A stretch of DNA of 64,000 bases from positions 18,604 to 82,603 of the forward strand of contig MTOH01000006.1 of NCBI GenBank assembly GCA_002011615.1. Reading direction: 5' to 3'. A model generated the notes under the pieces. It saw only the letters and a program-made list of their open reading frames with translations. It did no database searches and had not been told where the DNA came from. A program made the position numbers and the translations under genes. The first letter of the stretch is position 1. Each line of letters opens with the position of its first letter. The DNA comes from Candidatus Hydrothermus pacificus. GTDB taxonomy: Bacteria > Hydrothermota > Hydrothermia > Hydrothermales > Hydrothermaceae. Of the stretch, positions 54,475 to 63,575 are shown piece by piece.

Positions 54475-55607
54475 AAAAATTAAAAATACTTCATGTATCC
54501 GATGCCTATTATCCCTTTCCAGGTGGTGTCTCGGAACACATGTATCATTTGAGTAAAGCATTAAGGGAAAGGGGGCACGAAGTTTATATTCTTACTGCAA
54601 ATTATAATGGTCAGGAAGATGAAAAATATGTAAAAAGGGTCGGGAAAATCCACACCTTCCTTGCAAACAAAACCCAGATTACCTGGACGTTTTCCTGGAA
54701 TCTTCCTTTTGAGGTGAAAAAGTTTATAAGGGAAAATAAATTTGATGTAATCCATACCCACGGACCCCTTGCTCCTAACCTTCCCTTTCTGGCACTCCAC
54801 TTTTCAAACTCAATTAACGTTGCGACTTTTCACACAGCCTTTGTGGGTTTTAATTTTTATAAAATAGCAAAATACTTTTTTAAAAATGCCTTTAAAAAAA
54901 TAGACTGTGCAATATGCGTTTCAAACAAGGCATTTGAGGAAATTTACCCTTATTTTCCTTATAAAGAAAAATACAGGATAATACCAAACGGAATAGATAC
55001 ACAGAGGTTTAAGCCCGAGGGAGAAAAAATAGAGAAATTTTTAAAACACAATTTCAAAATTCTGTATGTGGGAAGGCTTGAACCCAGAAAGGGGTTTCCT
55101 GTTCTTTTAAAAGCATTTGAGCTAATTGCGGATAAAGTTGACGGAATTTTAATTGTTGCGGGAAAGGGAATAGAGGAAGAAAATTATAAGAAAATGGTTC
55201 CTGAGAGGTTAAAACCAAAGGTTTTCTTTGAAGGTTTTGTTCCCTTTGAAAAACTCCCCGCCTATTACAGAACCTGTGATTTATATGTCTCACCTGCTCT
55301 CGGAGGAGAAACATTCGGAATAGTCTTGCTTGAAGCAATGGCATCAGGTGCGTGCGTTATTGCATCAAACATTGATGGTTACAATGAAGTTTTAAAAGAT
55401 GGCAAAAACGGAATTTTGTTTGAAAAGGGAAATTATAAAGAACTTTCTGAAAAAATCTTAACGCTTTATAAAAATAAAGATTTAAGAAAAAAACTCGCTG
55501 ATTCTGGATATAGATTTTCAGAAAACTTTGACTGGAAAAAAATTACTGAAAAGGCTGAAGAGGTTTATTTAAAGATGGTTAAAATAAAAATTTCAGAAAA
55601 ATATTAA
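54471..55607 (+). CDS. GT4-family glycosyltransferase
   Basis: 378 aa GT-B fold. N-terminal HVSDAYYPFPGGVSEHMYHL and FDVIHTHGPLAPNLP; C-terminal ILYVGRLEPRKGFPVLLKAF and the nucleotide-sugar site GGETFGIVLLEAMASGACVIAS (EX7E). Resembles PimA-like phosphatidyl-glycolipid mannosyltransferases; acceptor unknown. End overlaps the convergent barrel-protein gene by 29 bp. Confidence 0.9.
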   Translation: MKKLKILHVSDAYYPFPGGVSEHMYHLSKALRERGHEVYILTANYNGQEDEKYVKRVGKIHTFLANKTQITWTFSWNLPFEVKKFIRENKFDVIHTHGPLAPNLPFLALHFSNSINVATFHTAFVGFNFYKIAKYFFKNAFKKIDCAICVSNKAFEEIYPYFPYKEKYRIIPNGIDTQRFKPEGEKIEKFLKHNFKILYVGRLEPRKGFPVLLKAFELIADKVDGILIVAGKGIEEENYKKMVPERLKPKVFFEGFVPFEKLPAYYRTCDLYVSPALGGETFGIVLLEAMASGACVIASNIDGYNEVLKDGKNGILFEKGNYKELSEKILTLYKNKDLRKKLADSGYRFSENFDWKKITEKAEEVYLKMVKIKISEKY

Positions 55608-56640
55608 AGGGTGAAATCCTGCTTTTTCCTTTTACCTCTTTTCGCATTTTTTCCAGCTCAATAAATCTTGTGTCAAACTTTATGCCCCCTCCTATCTTAA
55701 AATTTTTAATCTTTCTCATATAGCCAAGATAAAACTCAAATATGTTTCTTGTTTTTACGGTGGTTTCATGAATCTCTGCTGGATATTCTGGATAAAATTT
55801 GTTTGAAAAAGAAAAGTTAAAAAGGTTTTTATCTTTCTTATAATTAATTATTAAAGACATCTCGGGTTTTAATTGAATATACTGGTCAATAAAAATCTCA
55901 GAACCTCCGAATTTGTTTCCAAGAAAATGTGAGACCAGAAAAATAAATTTAAAACTGGATGCTGTATAACTGAGTCCTGCTCTTGCAGTGAAAGGCAAAT
56001 TGGAAACAAATATGGATGGAGAACCCGTTAAAATTATCCCTATACCATAATCAAGTTTTGTTTTCAACACATTCTCCAATAACAGAAATAAATAAATATT
56101 TTCATTTATATCCATTCCTGTTCCCAGATCAAGGGAAAAAGCATATTTTTTGAATTTGTAAACAATAGTGTCTTTTAAGGAATATCTTTTGTAGACATTA
56201 AGAAAAGGGTGGGAATAATAAAAAACTTTGGCATTCAAATAACACTTAAATCTCTTATAGGGTAAAGCAAAGCCGATTTTGGTAATTAAGGTCGTTGCAA
56301 TGAATTTGATTGTATCTTCGTCCCCATTTTCGTCCACCAAGTACAACTCGTTTAAAAAATCTCCTTCTTTTGAAAAGATAAGTTCCGTAAAGATAAATTT
56401 TTTATAAATAGAGAGGTTTAATAAATACTCTGTATAATCAAATTTATCTTTAAACATGGTATCTTTATGCTGATAGGAAAAATGTTCAAAGTAGAAGGAT
56501 AAAAGAGTGTTTCTTTTTGAAAAAAAGGGGTTTTGACTCAAAATCATTGTATTGTCATAAAAAATAGAGGATTTCTGAGAAAATAAAAAAGAGGATAGAC
56601 CTAAAAAAATAGGTATAAATTTTAATTTAGACTTTAACAT
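55579..56640 (-). CDS. Putative outer-membrane barrel protein
   Basis: 353 aa, family not recognised. Signal peptide KFIPIFLGLSSFLFSQ, then alternating strands rich in Phe/Tyr/Lys, ending FNIFLKFLF with a terminal Phe. The length and pattern are like PorV/PorP-type or other FCB barrels, but that is inference. First gene after tRNA-Pro; the ATG is preceded by TATAAA but no matching -35. Ends 29 bp inside the glycosyltransferase gene. Confidence 0.65.
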   Translation of the reverse strand: MLKSKLKFIPIFLGLSSFLFSQKSSIFYDNTMILSQNPFFSKRNTLLSFYFEHFSYQHKDTMFKDKFDYTEYLLNLSIYKKFIFTELIFSKEGDFLNELYLVDENGDEDTIKFIATTLITKIGFALPYKRFKCYLNAKVFYYSHPFLNVYKRYSLKDTIVYKFKKYAFSLDLGTGMDINENIYLFLLLENVLKTKLDYGIGIILTGSPSIFVSNLPFTARAGLSYTASSFKFIFLVSHFLGNKFGGSEIFIDQYIQLKPEMSLIINYKKDKNLFNFSFSNKFYPEYPAEIHETTVKTRNIFEFYLGYMRKIKNFKIGGGIKFDTRFIELEKMRKEVKGKSRISPFNIFLKFLF

Positions 56641-56646
56641 GAATTT

Positions 56647-56686
56647 TTATAAGCGGGGGACCTCCTGCTCCTGAGTTAGCTTATAA
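56647..56686. repeat. Hairpin with a 14-nt tRNA-Pro fragment just after the tRNA
   Basis: Flanked by the 8-bp inverted repeat TTATAAGC / GCTTATAA (56647-56654 and 56679-56686), abutting the tRNA discriminator base. The inner part contains GGACCTCCTGCTCC (56658-56671), identical to 56711-56724 in the tRNA's anticodon and variable region. May serve as trailer or terminator; origin looks like a partial tRNA copy. Confidence 0.55.
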
Positions 56687-56761
56687 TCGGGGCGCGCGGA
56701 TTTGAACCGCGGACCTCCTGCTCCCAAGGCAGGCGCGCTAACCGGGCTGCGCTACGCCCCG
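56687..56761 (-). tRNA. tRNA-Pro (anticodon UGG)
   Basis: 75 nt cloverleaf: acceptor CGGGGCG/CGCCCCG, D-stem GCGC, anticodon stem CCTGC/GCAGG with loop CTTGGGA (anticodon TGG, G37), T-stem CGCGG/CCGCG with TTCAAAT loop, discriminator A. CCA is not encoded. The 5' end overlaps the P-loop kinase gene, whose TAG stop lies inside the tRNA (56752-56754). Confidence 0.95.
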
Positions 56762-57369
56762 TTAAGTGTCTTAATTTGCGGGTTTGAACCGCTGGTCTTT
56801 TGCTCGTTAAGTGTTTTTAATTTTAAAGTATTTCTTAAAAACTTCTCAACCTCTCCTTTCCCTTTATTGTTATCAACAAAAACAGTATATTTTTTTTCTT
56901 CCTCATCAATTTTATTGTGGAATTCTCTTTGTCTTATGTATATCTCCCATCTTCCATCGGATACATCCTTTTTTCTCTTCAAAAGTCTTTTTTTAATTTT
57001 TTCTTCATCTGCAAAGGGTGCGATTATCAGGAATTTTACAGAAAGTTTATCAGCAATTTCTTTTGCCCTTTTTCTCCATTTTTTCTTTAAAAAACTTGCA
57101 TCTATTATACAGGATTTTCCTTCTTTTAGAATTTTTTCAGCCCTTTTAAGCATTTCTTTGTAAACCTCTTCAGATTTTTTTTGAGAATAAATACCCTTTC
57201 CGAATGGAACTATCACCTTTTTGTGAGGAGAAAAGCCGGACATCTCCTTCCTTACCCTGTCCGATTGAATTAATATTGAATTTTTTATAACTTTATTTAA
57301 AATTTTTGCCACAAAACTTTTACCAGAGCCGGTTAAGCCGAAGGTTATTATAAAAAATTTATTTTCCAT
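56752..57369 (-). CDS. P-loop kinase (AAA_33-like) with tRNA-derived 3' end
   Basis: 205 aa. Walker A FGLTGSGKSFVAKI; later SCIIDASFLKKKWRKRAKEIA and LLKRKKDVSDGRWEIYIRQ match the zeta-toxin/predicted-kinase family often found near aminoglycoside or uncharacterised phosphotransferases. Substrate unknown. The last 20 or so codons (TLNEQKTSGSNPQIKTLNG) come from a T-arm-like tRNA fragment and direct repeats, and the stop is within tRNA-Pro, so the original 3' end may be lost. Overlaps the hydrolase gene by 11 bp. Confidence 0.75.
   Translation of the reverse strand: MENKFFIITFGLTGSGKSFVAKILNKVIKNSILIQSDRVRKEMSGFSPHKKVIVPFGKGIYSQKKSEEVYKEMLKRAEKILKEGKSCIIDASFLKKKWRKRAKEIADKLSVKFLIIAPFADEEKIKKRLLKRKKDVSDGRWEIYIRQREFHNKIDEEEKKYTVFVDNNKGKGEVEKFLRNTLKLKTLNEQKTSGSNPQIKTLNGA
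56760..56815. repeat. tRNA T-arm-like fragment between direct repeats
   Basis: 10-bp direct repeat CGTTAAGTGT at 56760-56769 and 56805-56814. Between them a T-arm-like hairpin (56778-56792; GCGG/CCGC with TTCAAAC loop) and a degenerate copy of the following tRNA part (TGGTCTTTTGCTC compared with CGGACCTCCTGCTC). Confidence 0.5.
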
Positions 57370-58063
57370 TTAAAAGAAATTTCAGAACTGTTTTATTAAA
57401 CTCTAAGGGTTTTTCTATCTGGGGTGCATGGGAACATCCTTTAAAAACCTTTAACCTGGAATTTTTGAGCAACTTTTTTGCTCTGCTGGCATGTTTGAGG
57501 GGTAGATAGGGGTCGTGGTTTCCCCATACAATAAGTGTGGGGACTTTCAATCCGGGCAGATATTTTATAAGGTTAACCTCTCCGTGTCTCATTATGCTGG
57601 GAAAAACATGGTCTTTTTCCAGTCTTGCCAAGAGGGAAAAAATTTCCAGCAATACTCTTCCCGGAAGGGAGATTTCCTTTCCAAATCCCGCTGTATTGAC
57701 AAGAACGAGTTTTTCAACCTTTTCGGGCTTTTTTACTGAATAATAAACCGCTATAGAGCCTCCGAGAGAATGCCCCATAAGTATGACTTTCTTAAAATTT
57801 AAAAATTCCATGAACTCAAAAAAGTGAGAGCTCAGATATTCAAAGGAGTAATTCACCCTTGGTTTGTCACTCAAACCGAAACCCGGTAAATCAGGAACAA
57901 TTACCCTGTAGTATTTTGAAAAATGATTTATATTGGGTTTCCACTCTTTTTCACCGCTTATCTTTCTTCCTCCACCGTGGAGCAAAATTAAGGGTTTACC
58001 TTTACCCTCCTCAAGATAATGAATTTTTAAGCCATTAACATTTAACCATTTACTTTTAAACAT
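57359..58063 (-). CDS. Alpha/beta hydrolase
   Basis: 234 aa. LILLHGGG (oxyanion), nucleophile GHSLGG (Ser99), acid GNHDPY (Asp184) and His212 in GCSHAPQIEKP. The cap between strands 6 and 7 is short. Similar in layout to MhpC/BphD-like or haloperoxidase-like hydrolases; substrate unknown. Sits 14 bp downstream of the DUF362 gene stop. Confidence 0.88.
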   Translation of the reverse strand: MFKSKWLNVNGLKIHYLEEGKGKPLILLHGGGRKISGEKEWKPNINHFSKYYRVIVPDLPGFGLSDKPRVNYSFEYLSSHFFEFMEFLNFKKVILMGHSLGGSIAVYYSVKKPEKVEKLVLVNTAGFGKEISLPGRVLLEIFSLLARLEKDHVFPSIMRHGEVNLIKYLPGLKVPTLIVWGNHDPYLPLKHASRAKKLLKNSRLKVFKGCSHAPQIEKPLEFNKTVLKFLLNGK

Positions 58064-58077
58064 CTTCGACTTAGGGA

Positions 58078-59823
58078 TTATCTTTCTATTTTGTAATTAA
58101 TTTTCCTTTTTGTTTTTAAAAATTTAATATGAATAAAATAAGTTCCTTTTTTAAGATTTTTTAGTTTCTCCAAAATTATAACATTTTTTCCTTTTTTTAA
58201 CCCTTCTTTTTTTGTTTTAAAGATATTCCTTCCTGTTATATCAAAAAGGGAAATCAAGATATCTTCTTCATAATCCGAGTAGATTGAAATTCTGTCTGGT
58301 GGTAAAAATCTGATTTTTTTATAATATTTTTCATAATTCTTTTCTTTTATTTTAACTCCTGACATATCAATTTTTATAAAATCAATGCCATTACTGTCAG
58401 GACCAACATAATGCTTGTTTGTCCAGCTATCCCAGTGTTCGTGAACACCCAGTGAAGATGTGCCGTAGGATGAATCAGGTTCTGCCATTTCATGCAGGAA
58501 GTTCTGAGATGTTTCCATCTGGTTTGTTTCCGCATTCAGAAAATCCCACATTACAGAGGATATTGCAACAGGGTCCTGAGACATAAATACGGAGGAGGGC
58601 CAGTCATCACCGAACACTGACCATTTAAAGGGCAGGTTGTCACCCAGCTGTTTGCCGCCGTAAAGACCATCTCCAATAAAAAGTATGGTTTTTTTACCCA
58701 GATGTCTGTGGGCCATCAAATCAACAAAAGGAGACCATGCACCCATCTGGATTACCTGAGGTCTTATTGAATCATGCAGTCCCTCAGTTAGATTTGGAGA
58801 TGCGGGTGATTCATAAAGAGAACCATAGTGATTTTTGCCAAAAATAGTAATTCCTGAAATTGCATGGATTTTAAGTATCGCAATATCGATTAAATATTTT
58901 GCCTTCACTATGTTTGTATCTCCTATGTGCACAATTTCGTTTTGAATACCACCGCCTGTAAAGTGAATAAGTGTATCGGACATACCTCTTACAAACCTTC
59001 TGTCGTTTGTGTATCCACCATATCTATCTACAAACCATACACCAGGAAAGGAGTCGATGATGGGATAATAAAACCTATCCGGTATCCTTTTTAAAACATC
59101 GTATATAAAAATACATGTTTCTGGAACACCTGCATGGTGAATTAATTGTCTTAAAAGGGCAATTACAATCTGGTGATTTGCATCGGTTTCATTGTCCTGG
59201 TCACCATAACCATCAGCGTTGTTAAAATTTACCTTTATCCCTATTATTTCACCAGCAGTATAACCTGTCCCGTTGTTAAAGAATTTAAAAAGAGTATCCC
59301 ATGCTTCTGAAATAGTCGGTTTACCTGTAAGTGCAAGTATTGCGGTGTCCATCATTGCATTAACAGCGGACTGGGAAAGGTTGTTTTCATCCCACCACTG
59401 TCCGTTTATCTCATCCCAAGAGGTTGCTGATGTATCATGAACCCATACAACCCTTCCAGGGTGTATACCCTTGGGTTCTCCTATTGGAGAATTCGGGTCA
59501 GTTGGGTCCCATTCAGGGGTATAAATGCTTCTATAAGGAATGTTAAATAAAAGGAATACAAAGATTATTCCCAGTGAAGTTCCTGCTTTTTCCCAGAATT
59601 TTTTTGATTTTAAAAAGGATAAAAAGCCGAGAAGAGAAATTAACTGGAGCAGGAAAATGGTGGCAAAGGGAAGGGCTGCTCTCTGACAGGGATAGTTTAA
59701 TCTGTGGGGCTTTCTACCTGACCTCAATAGAATCCATAATAGAGAAAAAGGACCTATAATCCATGAAAGTATTTTCCATATTCTATTATCAGAATGTTTA
59801 TTTTTTTCTGATTTCTTTTTCAT
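58078..59823 (-). CDS. Membrane/secreted DUF362 protein with type IX-like tail
   Basis: 581 aa. N-terminus with three hydrophobic segments (about 17-33, 50-70, 80-95) instead of a simple signal peptide. Residues about 190-470 carry a DUF362-like domain (EIIGIKVNFNNADG, YLIDIAILKIHAISGITIFGKN, QDPVAISSVMWDFL). The last 80 residues form a sorting-like domain (ILISLFDITGRNIFKT ... LKKGTYFIHIKFLK). DUF362 usually occurs in cytoplasmic Fe-S proteins; no ferredoxin Cys motif is seen. Overlaps FmdE-like gene by 26 bp. Confidence 0.8.
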   Translation of the reverse strand: MKKKSEKNKHSDNRIWKILSWIIGPFSLLWILLRSGRKPHRLNYPCQRAALPFATIFLLQLISLLGFLSFLKSKKFWEKAGTSLGIIFVFLLFNIPYRSIYTPEWDPTDPNSPIGEPKGIHPGRVVWVHDTSATSWDEINGQWWDENNLSQSAVNAMMDTAILALTGKPTISEAWDTLFKFFNNGTGYTAGEIIGIKVNFNNADGYGDQDNETDANHQIVIALLRQLIHHAGVPETCIFIYDVLKRIPDRFYYPIIDSFPGVWFVDRYGGYTNDRRFVRGMSDTLIHFTGGGIQNEIVHIGDTNIVKAKYLIDIAILKIHAISGITIFGKNHYGSLYESPASPNLTEGLHDSIRPQVIQMGAWSPFVDLMAHRHLGKKTILFIGDGLYGGKQLGDNLPFKWSVFGDDWPSSVFMSQDPVAISSVMWDFLNAETNQMETSQNFLHEMAEPDSSYGTSSLGVHEHWDSWTNKHYVGPDSNGIDFIKIDMSGVKIKEKNYEKYYKKIRFLPPDRISIYSDYEEDILISLFDITGRNIFKTKKEGLKKGKNVIILEKLKNLKKGTYFIHIKFLKTKRKINYKIER

Positions 59824-60217
59824 AAAGAATTTCCATAATTTTTTTGGAACTCATTTTTAAAAATTCCTTTGATAGTTTTTTCAGGCTTTCACCACTCATT
59901 GCCTTTTCAATTGCTTCCGGTAACACCCTTATCCCTATTTCTTTATTTTTATAAAAATTGTAGAAAATCACCTTTATTCCCTTCCTCACCTTTTTAAGTT
60001 CTATATTGCCTTTTCCAGCAGTACAGGGGGTTGAACACTGAACTCCATCCATCACACAAATATAGGGTTTTTCAGGAATTGTGTAAACAATGCATTTAAT
60101 ATCCCTCCATTTTTCTGGCTTAAGATGTTTTACCGCAAATCTTCCTATTTTATATCCTATTACAAGGAAAGGACCTTCATGACCATGAAATTTGACCGCT
60201 TCTTTATAGGAAAGCAT
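59798..60217 (-). CDS. FmdE-like protein
   Basis: 139 aa of the FmdE superfamily: FHGHEGPFLVIGYKIG (HGHxGP) and DGVQCSTPCTAGKGNI (Cys-rich metal site). FmdE itself is linked to formylmethanofuran dehydrogenase, but stand-alone relatives in bacteria have metal-binding roles of unknown function. No other fmd/fwd genes are nearby. The ATG lies 6 nt after TAAAAT, without Shine-Dalgarno. Confidence 0.85.
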   Translation of the reverse strand: MLSYKEAVKFHGHEGPFLVIGYKIGRFAVKHLKPEKWRDIKCIVYTIPEKPYICVMDGVQCSTPCTAGKGNIELKKVRKGIKVIFYNFYKNKEIGIRVLPEAIEKAMSGESLKKLSKEFLKMSSKKIMEILYEKEIRKK

Positions 60218-60223
60218 ACCTGT

Positions 60224-60253
60224 ATTTTAAAGATAAAAAAATGGCTAAATCAA
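60224..60253 (-). promoter_or_regulatory. Leaderless-type promoter of the FmdE-like gene
   Basis: Minus strand: TTGATT (60253-60248) overlapping the stop of the upstream gene, 18-bp spacer, TAAAAT (60229-60224), 6 nt to the ATG at 60217. Confidence 0.65.
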
Positions 60254-61128
60254 TAAAGTTTTTTTATTATCTCCCATACCTTAAAGGGTCTTTCACATCT
60301 TAAATGCCCCATCTCATAACATCCCATAAATGCCCAGAATGAAACCCTGTCTATTTTTTCTTTTTTACAGAATTCATAAAATTTCTTTATGTAGTTTTCT
60401 TCTTTCTTTTTTAACTTAAATGCCTGAATCCATATCTCAATCTCTTTTTTGTATTTCCCTCTGTAATCTTTTAAAATTGAAATGGCATTTTTACTTTCTC
60501 TGTCAAAGTTTTTATTGAATAAAACAGGATAGGGGTCGGTTCCTATTATGTCAAAATTTTTGCTTTTGAAAAAAATTTCAAGAAAATCCTTTTTTAAAGA
60601 GTAAGGGAGAAGGCATATTGAAACCTTTTTATTTTCTTTTTTCCATAATTCCGCAATCCATTTTAAAAGTTTAATTCCTGAATCTTTAAGGTTCTTTCCC
60701 TTACAGTTTTTGCATAAACACTTTTCATCAATTAGTTTTGGTTCATCCATGAAAATTCCGTCAGCACCCGTCTCAATTGAAAACAAACTCCACTCCTTTA
60801 ATAAATTTCTGAACTTCTTTGAATTGGGACATGCCACTGGTTTTCTCTTATTTTTAATGACTATGCACTCTTCGGGATACTCGGATGTAAAAAAAGACGG
60901 AGGTTCTCCTCCAAAATACTTTCCCACTCCCCATGGGTCAAAAAACACCTCCAGATTTCTTTTTTTTGATTCGTAAATTATCTCCTTTAAATTCTGCCTG
61001 TAATACCTCAAATCCTCCTCTGAAAATGTATGGATTATATAACTGAACTTTGCTCTTTTAATCTCGTCTAAATCTTTTTTAACCCACCTTAAATCTCTTG
61101 TTCCAAAATAAGAAATTCCCTTCTTCAA
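60250..61128 (-). CDS. TIM-barrel, glycoside-hydrolase-like protein
   Basis: 292 aa, TTG start (61126-61128) with AAGGAGG about 14 nt upstream. Alternating beta/alpha pattern with GVGKYFGGEPPSFF, GADGIFMDEPKLIDEKCLC (Asp-Glu at a strand end, as in retaining or GH-like barrels) and WIQAFKL. Four Cys in the CLCKNCKG region may bind metal. No signal peptide. Substrate unknown; the assignment to a sugar-active fold is from pattern only. Confidence 0.6.
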   Translation of the reverse strand: MKKGISYFGTRDLRWVKKDLDEIKRAKFSYIIHTFSEEDLRYYRQNLKEIIYESKKRNLEVFFDPWGVGKYFGGEPPSFFTSEYPEECIVIKNKRKPVACPNSKKFRNLLKEWSLFSIETGADGIFMDEPKLIDEKCLCKNCKGKNLKDSGIKLLKWIAELWKKENKKVSICLLPYSLKKDFLEIFFKSKNFDIIGTDPYPVLFNKNFDRESKNAISILKDYRGKYKKEIEIWIQAFKLKKKEENYIKKFYEFCKKEKIDRVSFWAFMGCYEMGHLRCERPFKVWEIIKKLY

Positions 61129-61157
61129 AAGAAAAACTCCCCCTCCTTTTTGTGTTT

Positions 61158-63539
61158 TTATCTGGCTATAACAAATTTCTGGGAGAATACCCTTTTACCT
61201 GCTCTGAGAACAACAAAGTAGTTTCCAGGAGAAAGTTTTTTACCGTATTTATCTCTTGAAGAAAATACTATTTTATAAAATCCTTTTTTCTGATCACCTC
61301 TTACAAGGGTTCTTATTTCTCTTCCTGTGATATCAACAAGTTTTACACTCACATTCATGTCTTTTGAAAGGGTATAGGAAAATTTGTATTCACCTGTGGA
61401 AGGCAGGTATTTCACAGAGTAAAGTTTTGTCTGGACTTTTGAATAAGGATAGTATTCTTCCTTTACACCCACTGCTTCTATATTTCCATTGACAACAAGA
61501 GCAAAGGGCTGTGGTCCCTGAGGAACATTCTGACCGCTTATTGTAATTACATATTGACCTTCAACAGGGTCTGTAAAATTAACAACCTCAATATTATTAA
61601 GATCGTCAAAATTGCCTCCTGGTTGAGAGTTGTAATTACTTATGTTATTTCCACGATAATTGGTTCCATTTGGATCCGTAACCATAAGATTAAGGTCATT
61701 TACAAGAACAGGACTGGAACCAGGTGTTCCGGGATAATCTGACCAGGCAAGGACAAACCTTACAGGGGTTCCTGAATATACATAAACCGTTTCAACATAT
61801 GTTTCTCCTGTATTAAGCCCTGGTGTTACATCTCTTGCAAGAAGTCTGTTTACATCTCCTGTGAAATAAAGTGACCTTGAAAGGTTTATTCTTCCCCATC
61901 CCTGATTATTGTTGGGCCATGTGTAATCTATAGGATTGGGATCTCCTGTTCCTGTCATTGAATCAGAACCAGAGACAAGAGTAGCTTTTACAAGAGCTGC
62001 TGAGGGGTTCAGAGAATTACCCGGGTCAGGTGCTCCTGTGGGATACCATCCTTCCCTGTAATACTGTCTTACAAGCAGAACAGCACCTGCACCATGAGGA
62101 GTAGCCATTGAAGTGCCCATAAATGGATTTCCCTGTATTCCACAGGTTGTCCAGTTATCAGCTGAATGTATATAGCCTGCAGTGAGTCTATCATCACCTC
62201 CAGGTGCCATAACATTTGGTTCCATCCTTCCGTCCGCAGCGGGTCCTTCTGAAGAATACCATGCTTTTACTTCCTGATAATTGTTTGGTCCACCTGGTCC
62301 ACGCAGTCCTCTTGCAGTCGCTCCCATGGTTATATCATTCTTGGCATTTGCAGGCTGTCCAACACTCCCATCCTCTGAGTTACCTGCCTGGGAACCATTA
62401 CCTGCAGCATATAAAATTACATAATCAGGATGGGTCCATATAAAGTTATCAACATCAGCACATCTCTGGTCATAACTGTTTGTCGCACTTCCCCATGAGT
62501 TTGTATGAGCCCTTGCACCTATTGCATAGGATGTATCAAAGGCAGAAGTCAACGGATCAGGTGGGGAGACAGCGCCAATTGTGCAATCCCATGTGCTACC
62601 GGTCTGTATATCCTGAACATGAAGGCGTGATTTATAAGCCATTCCTTTATATTGAAGGTTCTGGGAAAGTTCATCTGTTCCACCCACAGCAGTTCCTGCC
62701 ACATGAGAACCGTGTCCCACATCACAGGAGTCATAGAATGTTCCTCCTCCAACAACCTCATATTTGACCCATTTTTTCTGACCATTAACGGTTCCATTGA
62801 AAAAGCAGTGAGCAGTATCAATCCCTGTATCCATCATTGTAAGAATTTCACCCTCTCCGTGAATTCCCTTTGACCATATAAGTGTATCACCGGATGTAGT
62901 ATCAGTAAAATTATTTGTCTGGATAACAAATCTTCCTGCATTGTTAAACAGGAAATATTCAGGAACTTCCTCTATTTCCATAACCTGAGGTATTCTTGCT
63001 ATATCATCAATATATTGAGGGTCAATTCTGAATTTGATTCTGTTATTATACCTTGTTTTACCGTGATACTTTATATCAGCATTAAACTTTTCTCTTATAT
63101 ACTCTGTTATTGCATCATTATCAGCATCCGGGAAAAGTTCAACCGATAAAAGCATCCAGGGGTCATTTTTTCTTTCAGGAGTATAAAATTCAATCTTTCC
63201 TAACATGGGGTGTATTTTGTATGCGGGATGATATATCCCTATCCAGGAAATAAAACCGAGTTCATTAACCTTCCCTACTGTTCTGTCATCCATTTTTACA
63301 AGATATGTATAGTGGGGAATATATCCGTAGATTTTAACACCGAGATTTTCAAGGGCATCCCTCTGACTTTTGTATATGGGTCCTTTAAACTGCACGATAT
63401 AGTAATTGCTGTATTCATATTTAAGATTTTCAGTGATGTCTGGTTTTTCTGTACGTGGGTCAAAGGAATAGTTACCTATGTTTATTGTTGCAGCATAGGA
63501 TAGAGTTACCCCTATAATAAGCACTACCCATTTTTTCAT
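61158..63539 (-). CDS. Secreted subtilisin-like serine protease with type IX-like tail
   Basis: 793 aa. Signal peptide (VVLIIGVTLSYAATI), N-terminal propeptide-like region (to about 215), S8 catalytic domain with Asp237 (MMDTGIDTAH), His276 (GHGSHVAGTA) and Ser477 (GTSMATPHG), a P/beta-sandwich domain (about 570-700), and a C-terminal sorting-like domain (YKFSYTLSKDMNVSVKLVDI ... GNYFVVLRAGKRVFSQKFVI). Strong AAAGGAGGT before the ATG. Likely an exported peptide-degrading enzyme. Confidence 0.93.
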   Translation of the reverse strand: MKKWVVLIIGVTLSYAATINIGNYSFDPRTEKPDITENLKYEYSNYYIVQFKGPIYKSQRDALENLGVKIYGYIPHYTYLVKMDDRTVGKVNELGFISWIGIYHPAYKIHPMLGKIEFYTPERKNDPWMLLSVELFPDADNDAITEYIREKFNADIKYHGKTRYNNRIKFRIDPQYIDDIARIPQVMEIEEVPEYFLFNNAGRFVIQTNNFTDTTSGDTLIWSKGIHGEGEILTMMDTGIDTAHCFFNGTVNGQKKWVKYEVVGGGTFYDSCDVGHGSHVAGTAVGGTDELSQNLQYKGMAYKSRLHVQDIQTGSTWDCTIGAVSPPDPLTSAFDTSYAIGARAHTNSWGSATNSYDQRCADVDNFIWTHPDYVILYAAGNGSQAGNSEDGSVGQPANAKNDITMGATARGLRGPGGPNNYQEVKAWYSSEGPAADGRMEPNVMAPGGDDRLTAGYIHSADNWTTCGIQGNPFMGTSMATPHGAGAVLLVRQYYREGWYPTGAPDPGNSLNPSAALVKATLVSGSDSMTGTGDPNPIDYTWPNNNQGWGRINLSRSLYFTGDVNRLLARDVTPGLNTGETYVETVYVYSGTPVRFVLAWSDYPGTPGSSPVLVNDLNLMVTDPNGTNYRGNNISNYNSQPGGNFDDLNNIEVVNFTDPVEGQYVITISGQNVPQGPQPFALVVNGNIEAVGVKEEYYPYSKVQTKLYSVKYLPSTGEYKFSYTLSKDMNVSVKLVDITGREIRTLVRGDQKKGFYKIVFSSRDKYGKKLSPGNYFVVLRAGKRVFSQKFVIAR

Positions 63540-63575
63540 ATAACTTACCTCCTTTTTTAAAAAGAATTAACCTAA

